Position numbers and translations under genes: made by a program
Assembly (NCBI RefSeq): GCF_026914265.1
Contig: NC_069122.1
Location: 31,299,473 to 31,363,472 of the forward strand
Direction: 5' to 3'
Length of the DNA: 64,000 bases
DNA from: Mya arenaria
Taxonomy: Eukaryota; Mollusca; Bivalvia; Myida; Myidae
Shown: positions 1 to 10,571 of the stretch, in pieces
Layout of the letters: each line of letters starts with the position of its first letter
How positions within the stretch are numbered: position 1 is the first letter of the stretch
Notes under the pieces: generated by a model
Seen by the model: the letters and a program-made list of their open reading frames with translations, nothing else
The model's database searches: none
Told to the model about the DNA's origin: nothing

Positions 1-309
1 AAGACATGAAAAGCGGCATGTCACAAAGAATCCTGTCTGACTAATCATATCAAACTCAAAGCCAAACATTTTGATGATCAGTAGGAATTTTTCACGAAAT
101 TTTAAAAAATTATTGCTTGGGTGATATGTTAGATGTCAGATAGCGTTGGCTCAAACGTTCTTATCGAATCTTTTTCTACCAAAGGGTCTAGTTCTCTGTT
201 CAAAACTTTGTCACAAAATTTTGAGATCAAAGAAACAATTGTCATAAATATCAACAATAATCTTGCATCCTGTGTCAATGACGTATTTAGAAATGGCATT
301 TCTGATGAT
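1..309. other. unassigned sequence
   Basis: No gene or repeat is recognised. A 60-codon plus-strand reading frame (133-315) exists, but it has no domain, splice-site or codon signal that would support it as coding. Confidence 0.3.
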
Positions 310-510
310 AACTAGAGCTGTCACAGGAGTGACGAATACCCCCAAATGCCGCCTGGACACAGGAATGGCAAACCATTCCTTCAAAAAGAGGCCATAACTC
401 CAAGGTTACTGCACACTGCATCTTCTTTTATCATGCATGTATTGTTTTATTTAAATCTGTTGAGTAATTTAGAAGTTACACTGCTGACAAGAAAAACTAG
501 CTGATGCTCT

Positions 511-835
511 AGCTGATCTCTTCTGGAATAAGACATCTAGAGCATTCACGAGCTTTTCTTCCAACACGATCATCATCAAATTTTACAAGTACATATTTGG
601 GCTTGAATGCATCCTTATCCACCTGGGAATAAATCCCGGGACTGTTCCTGTAGCCGAATTAACAAGTCCATCTGACAGGTCAATATTTGTAGTAAGCACT
701 ACTGTGGTAAATATGCCATACTTAAGTTCTGCTGGTATTCCACTGGCATCTGGTTCAAATGAAGCATGCTAGATTTGTTTTGTTTGTTCATCTTTCCAAG
801 TGTCAATTACTTTTAAGGTAAATATTTGCTCATTT
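511..835 (-). pseudogene. PIF1-like DNA helicase fragment (decayed)
   Basis: Translating the minus strand gives a stretch with IPAELKYGIFTTVVLTTNID, then LSDGLVNSATGTV, and, after a frameshift, KPKYVLVKFDDDRVGRKAR. This matches the C-terminal helicase region of PIF1-like proteins, including the helicase half of Helitron/Helentron Rep-Hel proteins (the 'VMLxxNIDxxDGLVNGxxG' block and the later 'FDxxRVG' block). There is an in-frame TAG early in the fragment and at least one frameshift near 610-620, and the N-terminal Walker motifs are absent, so it is dead. It sits inside a repeat with Helentron-like ends, but its direction opposes the 3' hairpin of that repeat. It may be a remnant of an older autonomous copy or an unrelated insertion. 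Confidence 0.65.
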
Positions 836-849
836 AGTTTTTGAAGGAT

Positions 850-1376
850 CTATCGAACTTGACCTGTGTCTTCTGATGTTACACCTGTGTACCAAAAAAT
901 GTTCAAATCTGTCAAGCCGTTCATGAGTTATCGTCCGGAAACCGTTTTTCTATTTTTAGTAACAGTGACCTTGACCCCACCAGCCCCAATATCTAACTTG
1001 ATCTGTATCTTCTGATGTTACACCTGTGTACCAAAAATTGTTCAAATCCGTTTAGCCTTTCATGAGTTATCGTCCGGAAACCGTTTTTCTTTTTTTAGTA
1101 ACAGTGACCTTGACCTTGGCCCCACCAGCCCCAATATCGAACTTGACCTGTATCTTCTGATGTTACACCTGTTTACCAAAAAAAATTCAAATCTGTCAAG
1201 CCTTTCATGAGTTATCGTCCAGAAACCATTTTTCTATTTTTAGTAACAGTGACCTTGACCTTGGCCCCACCAGCTCCAATATCAAACTTGACCTGTATCT
1301 TCTGATGTTACTCCTGTGTACCAAAATTTTTTCAAATCTGTCTAGCCTTTCATGAGTTATCATCCGGAAACCATGA
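850..1376 (+). repeat. tandem repeat, about 4 x 140-147 bp
   Basis: Four diverged units begin near 855, 995, 1137 and 1284 with 'aacttgacctg', and each carries 'catgagttatc(g)tccggaaacc'. Units include 'gaccttgacc', the reverse complement of a TCAAGGTCA nuclear-receptor half-site. This is the tandem core of the surrounding Helentron-like repeat. Confidence 0.85.
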
Positions 1377-1475
1377 AGACCGACCGACAGACCGACCGAC
1401 CGACCGACCGCCCGCCCGCCCGACCGACAAGCTCACTCCTATATACCCCCTCAAACTTCGTTTGTGGGGGTATAA
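1377..1475 (+). repeat. GACC/CCGC microsatellite and terminal hairpin
   Basis: 1377-1429 is a (GACC)n run with a CCGC patch. 1442-1473 can fold: TATACCCCCTCAAAC pairs with GTTTGTGGGGGTATA with one mismatch. This is the 3' terminus of the Helentron-like element. Confidence 0.85.
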
Positions 1476-1520
1476 TTACGCTGAAGTTCTGTTGAAAGTG
1501 TGTCATAGACCAGATACTTG

Positions 1521-1843
1521 ATGCACCAGTCAATTGTAACCACGGTCCCCCCAGGTCCGGGGGTTATACTGGGGATAGCAGGGGAAATAGGCCATTGTTT
1601 TACCTTCCAGGTGGCCCTGCAGTTCCGAGTGCATACGTTGTTTTGTTTTCATGGCAAAATAGCAGTGAATGGGCCTTACCTAGGATGTCCATGGTGGCGG
1701 GGGCATTTGGCGGGGATTTTACCAGCAGTCTGTCACCGCAGGATGGGGATTTTGTCTGGTATTGGTTTGAACGAAAGTCAAAGTCCCCGCTATTCCCCGG
1801 ACCTGGGGGGGGGGGGAGTCGTGGTTACAATTGGCTGGTGCAT
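1521..1843. mobile_element. GC-rich MITE, copy 1
   Basis: Terminal inverted repeats ATGCACCAGTCAATTGTAAC at the left and its complement (one mismatch) at the right enclose about 320 bp of GC-rich sequence with CCCCGG and G-run tracts. Related copies lie at 26209-26532, 42365-42690 and, as one end only, 19262-19313. At the 26209 copy the flanks fit a TAA target duplication, suggesting a PIF/Harbinger relationship; here the flanks differ. The two overlapping open frames inside are repeat-derived and not considered genes. Confidence 0.75.
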
Positions 1844-2299
1844 TATGCCAAACAAGAGTTAACCAAAGAACTTTACGTGACCCAATCTAGTAACTCACAA
1901 TGCAAAATCTTTTAAATGTCCTTGTGAAAGCCACCACAAACTTGGTAAAACTGATGGACAAAGTGGGCAAGAAGTCGGAACAAGACAAAAAACCATATCA
2001 ATTAGTTTCAAACCACGGAATATGCAACAAGCCTGAATTCGTAGAATTGATATCCGCAACCTATTCAGGTAAAAGAGATGAAAAGGTTGTTGCAATGGTT
2101 ATAACACAATCACTGTGGGGGGACGGACACCGGATATAGCTCAAAAAGTGATAAATCAATAAGCGTTTGATTTTGACACATGGAAAGTTTTCTATCATTT
2201 TTTTGTTTTTATGGTTATATATTTATCAAATCAAAGAGTTTCAAATAACTTGACCCTGTGCAATAAACGACTATGATGGAAATGTGTCTCCTCTCTTGT
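1844..2299. other. unassigned sequence
   Basis: Contains a 79-codon plus-strand frame (1900-2139, hydrophilic, lysine-rich) with no recognisable domain and no convincing splice context. Otherwise nothing seen. Confidence 0.25.
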
Positions 2300-5270
2300 A
2301 CAGGGTTCCCACATTTTTCTGCAAGTAAAATTCCCGACTTTTTCAAGGTTATTTTTACAAATTCCAGACTTTCTCTCAACCTTTTCACAGTTATTATGAT
2401 CATTCTTTTTGCATTATATTTTGTTGCAAAATGTTGAATAATAATGTTTTAAGTACAATAAAAAATAAACATTTAATTTTAAAATAGACCTATCATATTT
2501 AGTATAGAAATGATTGTCTATTGATATACAGAATTGACTCAGATAACTTACAATATCATAACTTGATATTATAAACATTATATATTATACTTTGTATTTT
2601 TGTCATCATATTTGCAACTTGCATACCTTCAGTAATTTCTTAAGCCAACACTAAATTCTTACTTTTGACTGTTGTCACTATATTTTAGCACCTTTATTGT
2701 TCTATAGTTTTGCTAATCATAAGAATTAGGCTTAAACACCTATGCAAGCCAGACAAGTTGTGATTAACCATATATTAGATCAAAGAAACAAAGATTATCT
2801 CAAAGGAAACTCTTAATTCTAAGCCAAGTAAAACTCTTAAGATGACAGTGCCAGTTGTTGGCAACTTAGCCTCAAATTTAGTATTTAAACCCATGACTTC
2901 TCGGTCCAGGTTGTCATTTAACCTTGGACAATAAACATTGGAAGTCTTATTTGGGTACTTGTCATCTTATTCACAGGTATGTGGTTTTACTCTGTTATTA
3001 GATTGTTATTTTATTTTTGACTTAAAAAAATGGAACTAAATTAAGTTCTTTAAATAGGCTAAAATAAGTTATGTATATATTGTTTTTACAATTATGTTGC
3101 AAATACATACTGTTGACTTTATAATTCACTTGTACCTTTTATTAGTCATACAAGTTGTTTCTCTATTTAATACATTCATATTTATTGGTACCTTTCACAT
3201 TGCTATTAGCGTTGTTATTATCAATATTCCCCAAATATTGTTAATATTCTTAATAATCACATATTCATGTATTTACGTAATTATGCTGATTTACTTTCAT
3301 ATTTTGTTTATTATAATTGGTCATTTAACCTCGGACAATAAACAACGGAAGTCTTATTTGGGTACTTGTCATCTTATCTTAGGGACGACCCCCTCTAGCA
3401 TTATCTTCGCTGTGCCGACTTCGGGTAGTAGGAGGACACCCAAAACTAGCGTCATAAAAGAGTTATTACAACGAAACATTTCAGTGAAATATTGTTAACA
3501 TTTTCACATGCTAAAAATAAACTTATTTGACATTTTTAACATTTATTAAACAAGTTGTTAAATAACATCAAATGTCATTTTCAAAGGGTTTTATTCTCAA
3601 AAACAAAACCTTTCACTTTCTGAACTTCTTAGACATTTATTGAACAACATGATTAACCTTTAGCATGCTGAATACTGTTGGCCTCTGTGAACAGTGTAGA
3701 CACAGATCAGCTGGCATGATCAGGGTCTAGGCTATTTGTATTTGCTACTTAGAAACTTAAAGGCTTACCTACTATTTGTGCATAGAACAGTGTGGACCCT
3801 GATCAGCCAGCATGGTTTGGTGCCGGTTGATCTCCATATACAATACCATTTTTCGTAATTGGTGGATAAATGCATGCTTAAGGTAAATATAATCAAATAT
3901 CACATTAAAAAAAGTTTTACTCTCTGAACAAAAACTTACTTTCTGAACATTTTTTAAAGCTGCACTCTCATAGATATACTATTTTAACAACTTATTTCAT
4001 TTTTTTTTGTCTTAGATAGATAAACGTTTGACATAAATATCTGCCAATGATAAAAGATTGCTAACAAAAGATCAGATCGCTGATTTTCATATTTCTGTTC
4101 GAAAATGTATGTTTTATGGTTTATTAATGGTTAAAGTAATATGCATAATTAACACCATTTTTTTTTTATCTTAAATATAATTATCGGTGATCTATCTTTT
4201 TGCCAGCAGTCTTAAATAATTGGTTTTCATGGATTTTGCCAAAATTGGCTCGTTCCAAGACAAAAGTAAAAAAGTTGTCAAATTGTTCAATCTGAGAGAG
4301 GGAAGCTTTAAACATTTATTGAACAACTTGAACTCATAACATCCAGTGTCATTTAAAAAGAGTTTAACACTCTTTAAAAAAATCTACTTGCATCAGTGAG
4401 CATGCAATTCAGCTATATCTGAACATCAATCTTCATCAATCCATGTTCTTCGCTTCAACCATGGGTGAAAATGCAAAATAAGTGACTTTTTTGCACAAGT
4501 TTAAAACTATCATGATGTCTACTGGCCAAAGAACTGTGGTCTTCTCAATGTCTATAAATACGAGCAAGGTCAGTCTTTCATAGATTTACACTTGAATAGC
4601 AAATATTTGTCAGGCTGTGTAGCACTTCGCATACTAGTGAGATCATTGCAATTAGCATTCATGTATGTTATCTCACCAGGGACCAATGATACACCTAATA
4701 CCCTCTAATCTTACTCTCTTACTCCCAGATGTTATTGACAGCGTATCCCAAGTTTATTTTAATGAACTAGGGCCAATTTCATGTATTAAGATATCTTTCG
4801 GTGAACGCAGATATGGCTAATTATCCATGATCATTAGCATACTGTAGATTAAAAAGATCGTTGTATATAGAACCCACGATTCTTACTGACAGCGTATATA
4901 AAGCGAATCCCGACAAACTGCGGTCAATTTCTCAGTTCAAATAACTTTCAAATGCAGACGGCAGTGCAGACACTGCTACTATGACAAATAAACGCTTTCA
5001 TATGGTAACGGAAACCTTCTTAGTCTCGATCATTCAGCCGCTCTAATCAGAGTCAGTTTAATACAGAAGTGTCAGATGCAAGCGTCTAGATGATCAAGAC
5101 TACTTACTTTTACTAGTTTCGTACCCAAAACAGTTTGAGCTTTAGTACTTTTCCTGGCTTTTCCCCGATTTTAACCTATAATCGCAAAATTCAAGGCATT
5201 TTCAAGACCGGGAACAGATTTTCGATATTCCCGACTTTTTCCAGTTTTCCCGGTAGCTTGGGAACCCTGT
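2300..5270. mobile_element. possible hAT-like element, about 3.0 kb, non-autonomous
   Basis: The left end ACAGGGTTCCCA at 2300 is matched by its complement ending at 5270. Both ends also carry 'ttcccgactttttc' about 30 bp inside, in the same orientation. CAGGG termini with 'TTCCCGAC' are common in hAT elements. Flanks (ctcttgta and ttgtataa) do not give a clean 8-bp duplication. No transposase frame is present; the body is AT-rich. Two internal stretches near 2906-2978 and 3318-3380 are near-identical (both contain 'ggaagtcttatttgggtact'), so an internal duplication exists. Confidence 0.45.
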
Positions 5271-5560
5271 TTGTATAATAGCCCAATTCTCGCCGAAAGT
5301 TGCATGATCGCTCACAAATGTTCATTCATGTGGTACGATTTCAAACATTAATCAACAAATTGAAAAGAAGAATCAAAACTGAATCGAGCGATTTTCTTGT
5401 AATTACATTATCTAGTAATGTGTAAGATATCAATACGATATATTTGTTGTTACGAAGATATTCATACCTTTTGATGCCCTGGCGGTGTACTGGGGATAGA
5501 TGAAGCTAATAAAGAACTGCACAAGGGATAGCTATTAAGTGGACTGAGGATAGTAATGAT

Positions 5561-5967
5561 TAGTGTTGGGAATCGGTTGCAATTTTACTATCGATGATCG
5601 GTTCCACTCAAGTAACCGATTATCGATAGTACAATCGGTTTTTAAAATACTAGATAGTACCTGAGTTGTAGTTTTATTCATGTAAAGTATTAAACTCTTA
5701 ATCATTATATATGCATATACCTTATGTCTATGATTGAAGTTATTACGTGTTGTTGTATAAAAATAGTTCATTTTCTTGCTCATTGTGGCTTTCATCAGCC
5801 ATTTTGTTTAAGATAACATCTGAACACTTACAAATATATATATATATATATATATATTTTTATTTATTTTTTTCGATTATCGATTATAACTAAATACTAT
5901 CGATTTTTGCCGATTTCAGGCCCAACCAATTGATTTTCAATTATAATCAATCATCGGAACATCACTA
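5561..5967. mobile_element. hAT-like MITE, 407 bp
   Basis: Ends are TAGTGTTGGGAATCGG at the left and the complement of TAGTGATGTTCCGATG at the right. The element is flanked by gtaatgat (5553-5560) and gtaacgat (5968-5975), an 8-bp target duplication with one mismatch, diagnostic of hAT. The interior has many 'atcgat' motifs and an (AT)n run near 5830-5858. No coding capacity. Confidence 0.75.
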
Positions 5968-5975
5968 GTAACGAT

Positions 5976-6745
5976 GTTATTAAAAAAACGAGACTGTTAT
6001 AATGATAATGGCCATTTACCTATACACGAGCTCGGGGGAAATTGTTTGATGTTGTCCATATCGAGGGATGAGAGCAAAAAAAATGTTGCTGTTTTCTGTA
6101 TCTGTATGCACTTAAAACTGATTCATTCACTGTGGTCGAAATTAGCACAAGCCCGCAAGCCCTGCACTGGTAAAATGTCTTCATGGCTTGCTCAAATTCT
6201 GAATTTTATATAGCAGGGCTTGTTAAAAAATTTGATTCCAAGCAATAGTATAAGAATTTGGGCCTGTTCATCCAAAAGTCTAATTTCAATGACTGCATTG
6301 ATATAGATTAGTTAACATGACGTGTTTTTCACAAGCATCAACGTCGCAAATATCTAAATATTTTAAATACGCCGGTAATCTGATTGTTTGAGGAACACAA
6401 AACATATGGCCGTAGAATTTATGTGGTGTTTGCTATTCATATATATAGTATTGCATTGTAAATCAACTAGGTACGTTTTTGCACACAGAAAGTCATCAGT
6501 AGGTAATGAGATATTGTGATCAAATTAGGAACACGTGAAGCTTTTTTGAGGTGATCATCTCAGATTTGAAGAAACATTTTCCGAGGTCTACTAAATCGTA
6601 AGCACTTTAAAGTATACCATAGGCCAAAATAAGAATTCAGCTATTAGTTCAAACACTTGTTTCATTTGTGGATATGGTAGATAAGCGTATGAAGTTCCGT
6701 GGTGCAAGCGTTTTTTTATAGAGCAGAAACTGCTTATTTACCTCC
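5976..6745. other. non-coding, with one dispersed repeat copy
   Basis: 6132-6292 is a copy of a dispersed repeat ('cgcaagccctgcactggtaa') that recurs at 13621-13787 inside the broken mariner. The rest shows no gene. Confidence 0.5.
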
Positions 6746-6904
6746 AAGCCCTGTCTTTGGAAGTCAATACAACCCATCCCTACTTACCAACCCGTTACAA
6801 GCCCTGTCTTTGGAAGTCAATACAACCCATCCCTACTTACCAACCCGTTACAAGCCCTGTCTTTGGAAGTCAATACAACCCATCCCTACTTACCAACCCG
6901 TTAC
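6746..6904 (+). repeat. 53-bp tandem repeat, 3 copies
   Basis: Three identical 53-bp units begin at 6746, 6799 and 6852 (each starts 'aagccctgtctttggaag' and ends 'accaacccgttac'). Lack of divergence indicates recent expansion. It lies about 50 bp from the donor of the cysteine-rich exon, in the intron downstream of it. Confidence 0.95.
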
Positions 6905-6955
6905 ATGCATGTGCTTGTATTTGCAAAACAAAAGATTAATTATTTTTGGTCTTAC

Positions 6956-7099
6956 CATATTCACAATATGCTCCAGGTGGACACTCTATCATGCCAAGTC
7001 CAGGTGGGCAGTAAAATCCTTCGGGACATTCTAAATCCATTCCAGGTGGACAATATCTACCCTGTCTACAAGCAGCACAGTGGGTTAAATGTTTTGTGT
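6956..7099 (-). CDS. cysteine-rich (GCC2/GCC3-like) exon of an extracellular protein
   Basis: On the minus strand a good acceptor (ttttcattgcAG) precedes 144 bp that stay open and end at a perfect donor (G|GTAAGA). The 48 codons encode a Cys-rich module with CAACRQGRYCPPG, CPEGFYCPPG and CPPGAYCEYG, i.e. seven cysteines and repeated C-P-x-G-x-Y-C. This spacing is typical of the GCC2/GCC3 (ephrin-receptor-like) repeats of secreted or membrane multi-domain proteins. The exon starts and ends in phase 1, the symmetric class used in shuffled extracellular modules. The next exon found upstream on the same strand is 30520-30621, with the same phases. I cannot name the protein; its other exons are not in the window or not recognised. 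Confidence 0.8.
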
Positions 7100-7460
7100 C
7101 TGCAATGAAAATTAACACTTAGATAACATAGATATTAATAGGATCTGGAACATTGTAGCCCTCTTGTTTCATTCTGAACAAGCAAATTCGTTGAATTGAT
7201 ATCCCCCAACTGATTGGGGAATGGAAATCAATTATTGATGGTATATATATAACATTTAGAATTGACCAAGAAACCTAGTTTATGACTCCATGCTACCCAG
7301 TTCCAAACTAATCTAAGATTTCATCAAGGCAAACATTCTGATCAAGTTTCATGAAGATTGGTCCAGATATATGCAAAAAAAAATATAGCCTCTAGAGTTT
7401 CCACAAGGTTTCTTTAAGATTTGACTCAGAGACCTCATTTTTGACCCCACATGACCTACT

Positions 7461-8384
7461 AGTTTCAAAATATTCCAAGATTTCATCGAGGCATTCTGAT
7501 TAAGTTTCATGGAAAATAGAGCAGATGTATTGCTTCTCGAGTGTTCTAAATATTTCTATAAGATATGACCTAGTGACCTAGTTTTTGACCCATTAACCCA
7601 CTTTTAAAACGCAGCCGTAATTCAACCTAAGAGAACATTCTGACCATGTTTGAACTTAATCAGACCAATCACCACCATAAAATAGTTTCGGACAAGATTT
7701 TTGACCTAGTGACCTAATTTCTAATGACATGTGACCCAGTTTAAAACATGTCCAAGAGTTCATCAAGGAAAACAGTCTGATCAAGTTTCATGAATATAAG
7801 ACCACACATATTGCCTCTAATGTGTTTCAAAGATTTTTCTAAAATTTGACCTAGTGACCTAATTTTTGACCCAATATGCCCCTCTTTTACAAGCGGTCCA
7901 TATTTCATCAAGGGGTCCATCACTAGTTTCAAACTATTCCAAGATTTCATCGAGGCATTCTGATTAAGTTTCATGGAAAATAGAGCAGATGTATTGCTTC
8001 TCGAGTGTTCTAAATATTTCTATAAGATATGACCTAGTGACCTAGTTTTTGACCCATTAACCCACTTTTAAAACGCAGCCGTAATTCAACCTAAGAGAAC
8101 ATTCTGACCATGTTTGAACTTAATCAGACCAATCACCACCATAAAATAGTTTCGGACAAGATTTTTGACCTAGTGACCTAATTTCTAATGACATGTGACC
8201 CAGTTTAAAACATGTCCAAGAGTGCATCAAGGAAAACAGTCTGATCAAGTTTCATGAATATAAGACCATACATATTGCCTCTAATGTGTTTCAAAGATTT
8301 TTCTAAAATATGACCTAGTGACCTAATTTTTGACCCCATATGCCCCTCTTTTACAAGCGGTCCATATTTCATCAAGAGGTCCAT
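7461..8384 (+). repeat. 462-bp near-identical tandem duplication
   Basis: Sequence from 7461 ('tagtttcaaa...') is repeated from 7923 with an offset of exactly 462 bp at several landmarks ('catggaaaatagagcag' at 7509 and 7971; 'taacccactttt' at 7596 and 8058). Copies are almost identical, so the duplication is much younger than the surrounding diverged repeat units. The 31014 copy of the element lacks it. Confidence 0.85.
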
Positions 8385-8935
8385 CATGACCAAGTTTGAA
8401 CATAATCCAACCAATAATTTCCATTCGGGACAAAAAAAAATCTAAGATTTGACCTTGTGACCTAATTTTCAATCATATGTGACCCAGTTTTAAATAAGTC
8501 CAAGATTTCATCAAGGAAAACATTCTGATTAAGTTTTATAAATATTTGACCATGTATCATGCCCCTAGTATGTTCCAAAAATTATTCTAAGATTTGACCT
8601 AGTGACCTTGTTTTTGACCCAATGTGATCCACTTTTTTAAGTGGTTCATATTTCTTCAACGGGTATATCATGAAAAATTTTGAACATAAATTGACCAATC
8701 ATTACCATGATATGGTTTTGGACAAGATATTTTAAAGATTTGACCTAGTGACCTCATTTGTTATCATATGTGACCCAGTTTTATTTACGACCAAGATTTT
8801 ATCAAGGAAAACATTCTGATAAAGTTTCATGAATATTTGACATGATCTATAATAACTCTAGTATGTTCTAAAGATTTTTCTAAGATTTGACCTAGTGACC
8901 CAGTTTTTGACCCCATGTGACCCAGTTTTAAAATA

Positions 8936-10394
8936 CAGTACACTCCACGCGGAACTACCACTTTCCGTTTTCCTCGGCCGATTTTGGTCATCGCGGACAC
9001 GACATCCAATTGATCATAATCCTCTTTCCTCGGCGTTTTTACTAGTTCGCCCACCGAGGCTGATCAGTGGACCGTATAATTACAATCGCCCCGTTACTCG
9101 GAGGTAAACCGATAAGAATCTCCCACTGTATCTAATTTTGTTTAATTTATTTGATTATTTTTGCTACACCCGTAATTATTTATAAATATAATTTATTTCG
9201 CGTACCTAATTTTCGGACACCCACATCAATCGTAACTTTTACACTTACCAAGTTTCACAGACGAAGATTATCTATCTGTCTACCTAACCGTATACACCAC
9301 TGTGACAAGTTAATTAGTAAATACCCATCCTAAACGATGTATTGCATGTAGCAAGAGGAAGTGTGAAATATTTATTGGAGGATTAAATAAACAACAAGGG
9401 CAATCAAGGGATTAAGAAAACAAAGACATGACATTTTTGTAAAACGATCTGCCAATAAACTTTAAAACTTGTACCACACTTATAGACTGTAAGAAGCAAT
9501 TATGTACAGTTATACTTATTGGATCATCAATAAAAGTCAACACATTCAATGATAAAGGTAACTTATTAATGTGATGAATTAAAGTTGGAAATGCAATACT
9601 TAAGTTACATTCGAAAACACCACTCAGACACATTAATTCTGCATAACAATATACATGCTCTCCATGAGATTCTCGTGGGTAAAACTGTGAGTTATGTGAA
9701 GTCACACAGTGTGACTGTTTGATCTGAAGCCGATAGAATGTGTTATTCATTTCAATGCATGTATAAAATGGTGTTGAATGGGATTTTAATTAACTTGATG
9801 AAGGATTTACAATTATATGCGTAATTAATAAGTTTAGAATCATTGATAACTACGGATAAATTAATAAGTGGTAAAATGCAAATTAAGAAATAATGACCGA
9901 AATATATTCACACTTACAAAGTTCTCAATACCTTCATAACTCCAATCTAATTAAGTTCTCAACACCTTAATATAGTAAGAGAAAGATGACAATAACAAAC
10001 ACAAACACACGCTATGGTATATCTTTTAATTACATAATGTGAAAAACAACAGTTCTTAGACGATGCTGATGAAAATTGATATGGAAATTTTCGATAATTG
10101 TTTTTAAAAAGAAACTTGCTGCACTTTGAAAAAATAATTATTTAATACTGTTTTAACAGAAGCAATAATGTACTGTAGTAGCTATGCACAAAACGCGGAG
10201 TTCCGCGATTAGGTCAATAAATCGATACGATCACCGGCGCTACAGGCAATAAAACCCTCCATAGAAAACGATTAACTCGGTGCAACTCGGCGAAATTCAG
10301 CGAGGAAAAAGGTTGCATACTCGGCGGAAATCCGCAATAAATTAAAAACGCCTCCGAGTCACCGGAAAGGGGTAGTTCCGCGTGGAGTGCACTG
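8936..10394. mobile_element. TIR element, Tc1/mariner-pogo-like, 1.46 kb
   Basis: Left end CAGTACACTCCACGCGGAAC and right end complementary to CAGTGCACTCCACGCGGAAC, so one mismatch in the first 20 bases and further similarity inward. The left flank is TA and the right flank TG (a decayed TA). The orthologous position in the other copy of the host repeat (about 32655) is uninterrupted, which confirms an insertion. No transposase is encoded; the 112-codon minus frame at 9412-9750 is not recognised. Confidence 0.75.
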
Positions 10395-10571
10395 TGGGTC
10401 GAGATATGATCAAGGGGAACATTCTGACCAAGTTTGAACATTTTCTGATCAATGCCTACCAAGATATGGTACCGGACGGACGGACGGACGGAAGGACGGA
10501 ATGACGGATGGACAATGCCAAAACACTATCCCCCTCCCGAAATCTTCAATTCAGCGGGGGATAATAACAAG

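Larger units (their letters stand above)
310..1477 (+). mobile_element. Helentron-like non-autonomous repeat, copy 1
   Basis: The left end reads AACTAGAGCTGTCACAGG and contains a small stem-loop (GTCAC/GTGAC) followed by AATACCCCC. The right end holds about four 140-147-bp tandem units, a GACC microsatellite and a terminal hairpin ending in GGGGGTATAA. The same order (AACWAG start, stem-loop, ATxCCCCC, tandem core, tetranucleotide microsatellite, hairpin ending GGGGxATAA) recurs in other elements of this window. Bivalve 'pearl' elements and Drosophila DINE-1 (HINE/Helentron group) are known to have this kind of layout, so that is my working class. A PIF1-like helicase relic lies inside, but on the minus strand. 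Exact ends and target site are inferred. Confidence 0.5.
7177..10566 (+). mobile_element. Helentron-like tandem-repeat element, copy 2 (interrupted)
   Basis: Begins AACAAGCAAATTCGTTGAAT with a short stem-loop and 'gatatccccc', runs through diverged units of 'gatttgacctagtgacct', and ends with a GGAC microsatellite (10467-10513) and a hairpin ending GCGGGGGATAA at about 10562. The same element lies at 31014-32834. Comparing the two shows this copy is split by a 1.46 kb TIR element at 8936 and carries a 462-bp internal duplication. Short minus-strand frames inside are repeats of the unit, not genes. Confidence 0.7.

Noticed and set aside
7741..9054. Minus-strand frames with 'GHMGSKIRSLGQILEKSL' (also at 31259-32846)
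   Set aside because: These translate the Helentron-like repeat units and recur with every unit; no gene context.
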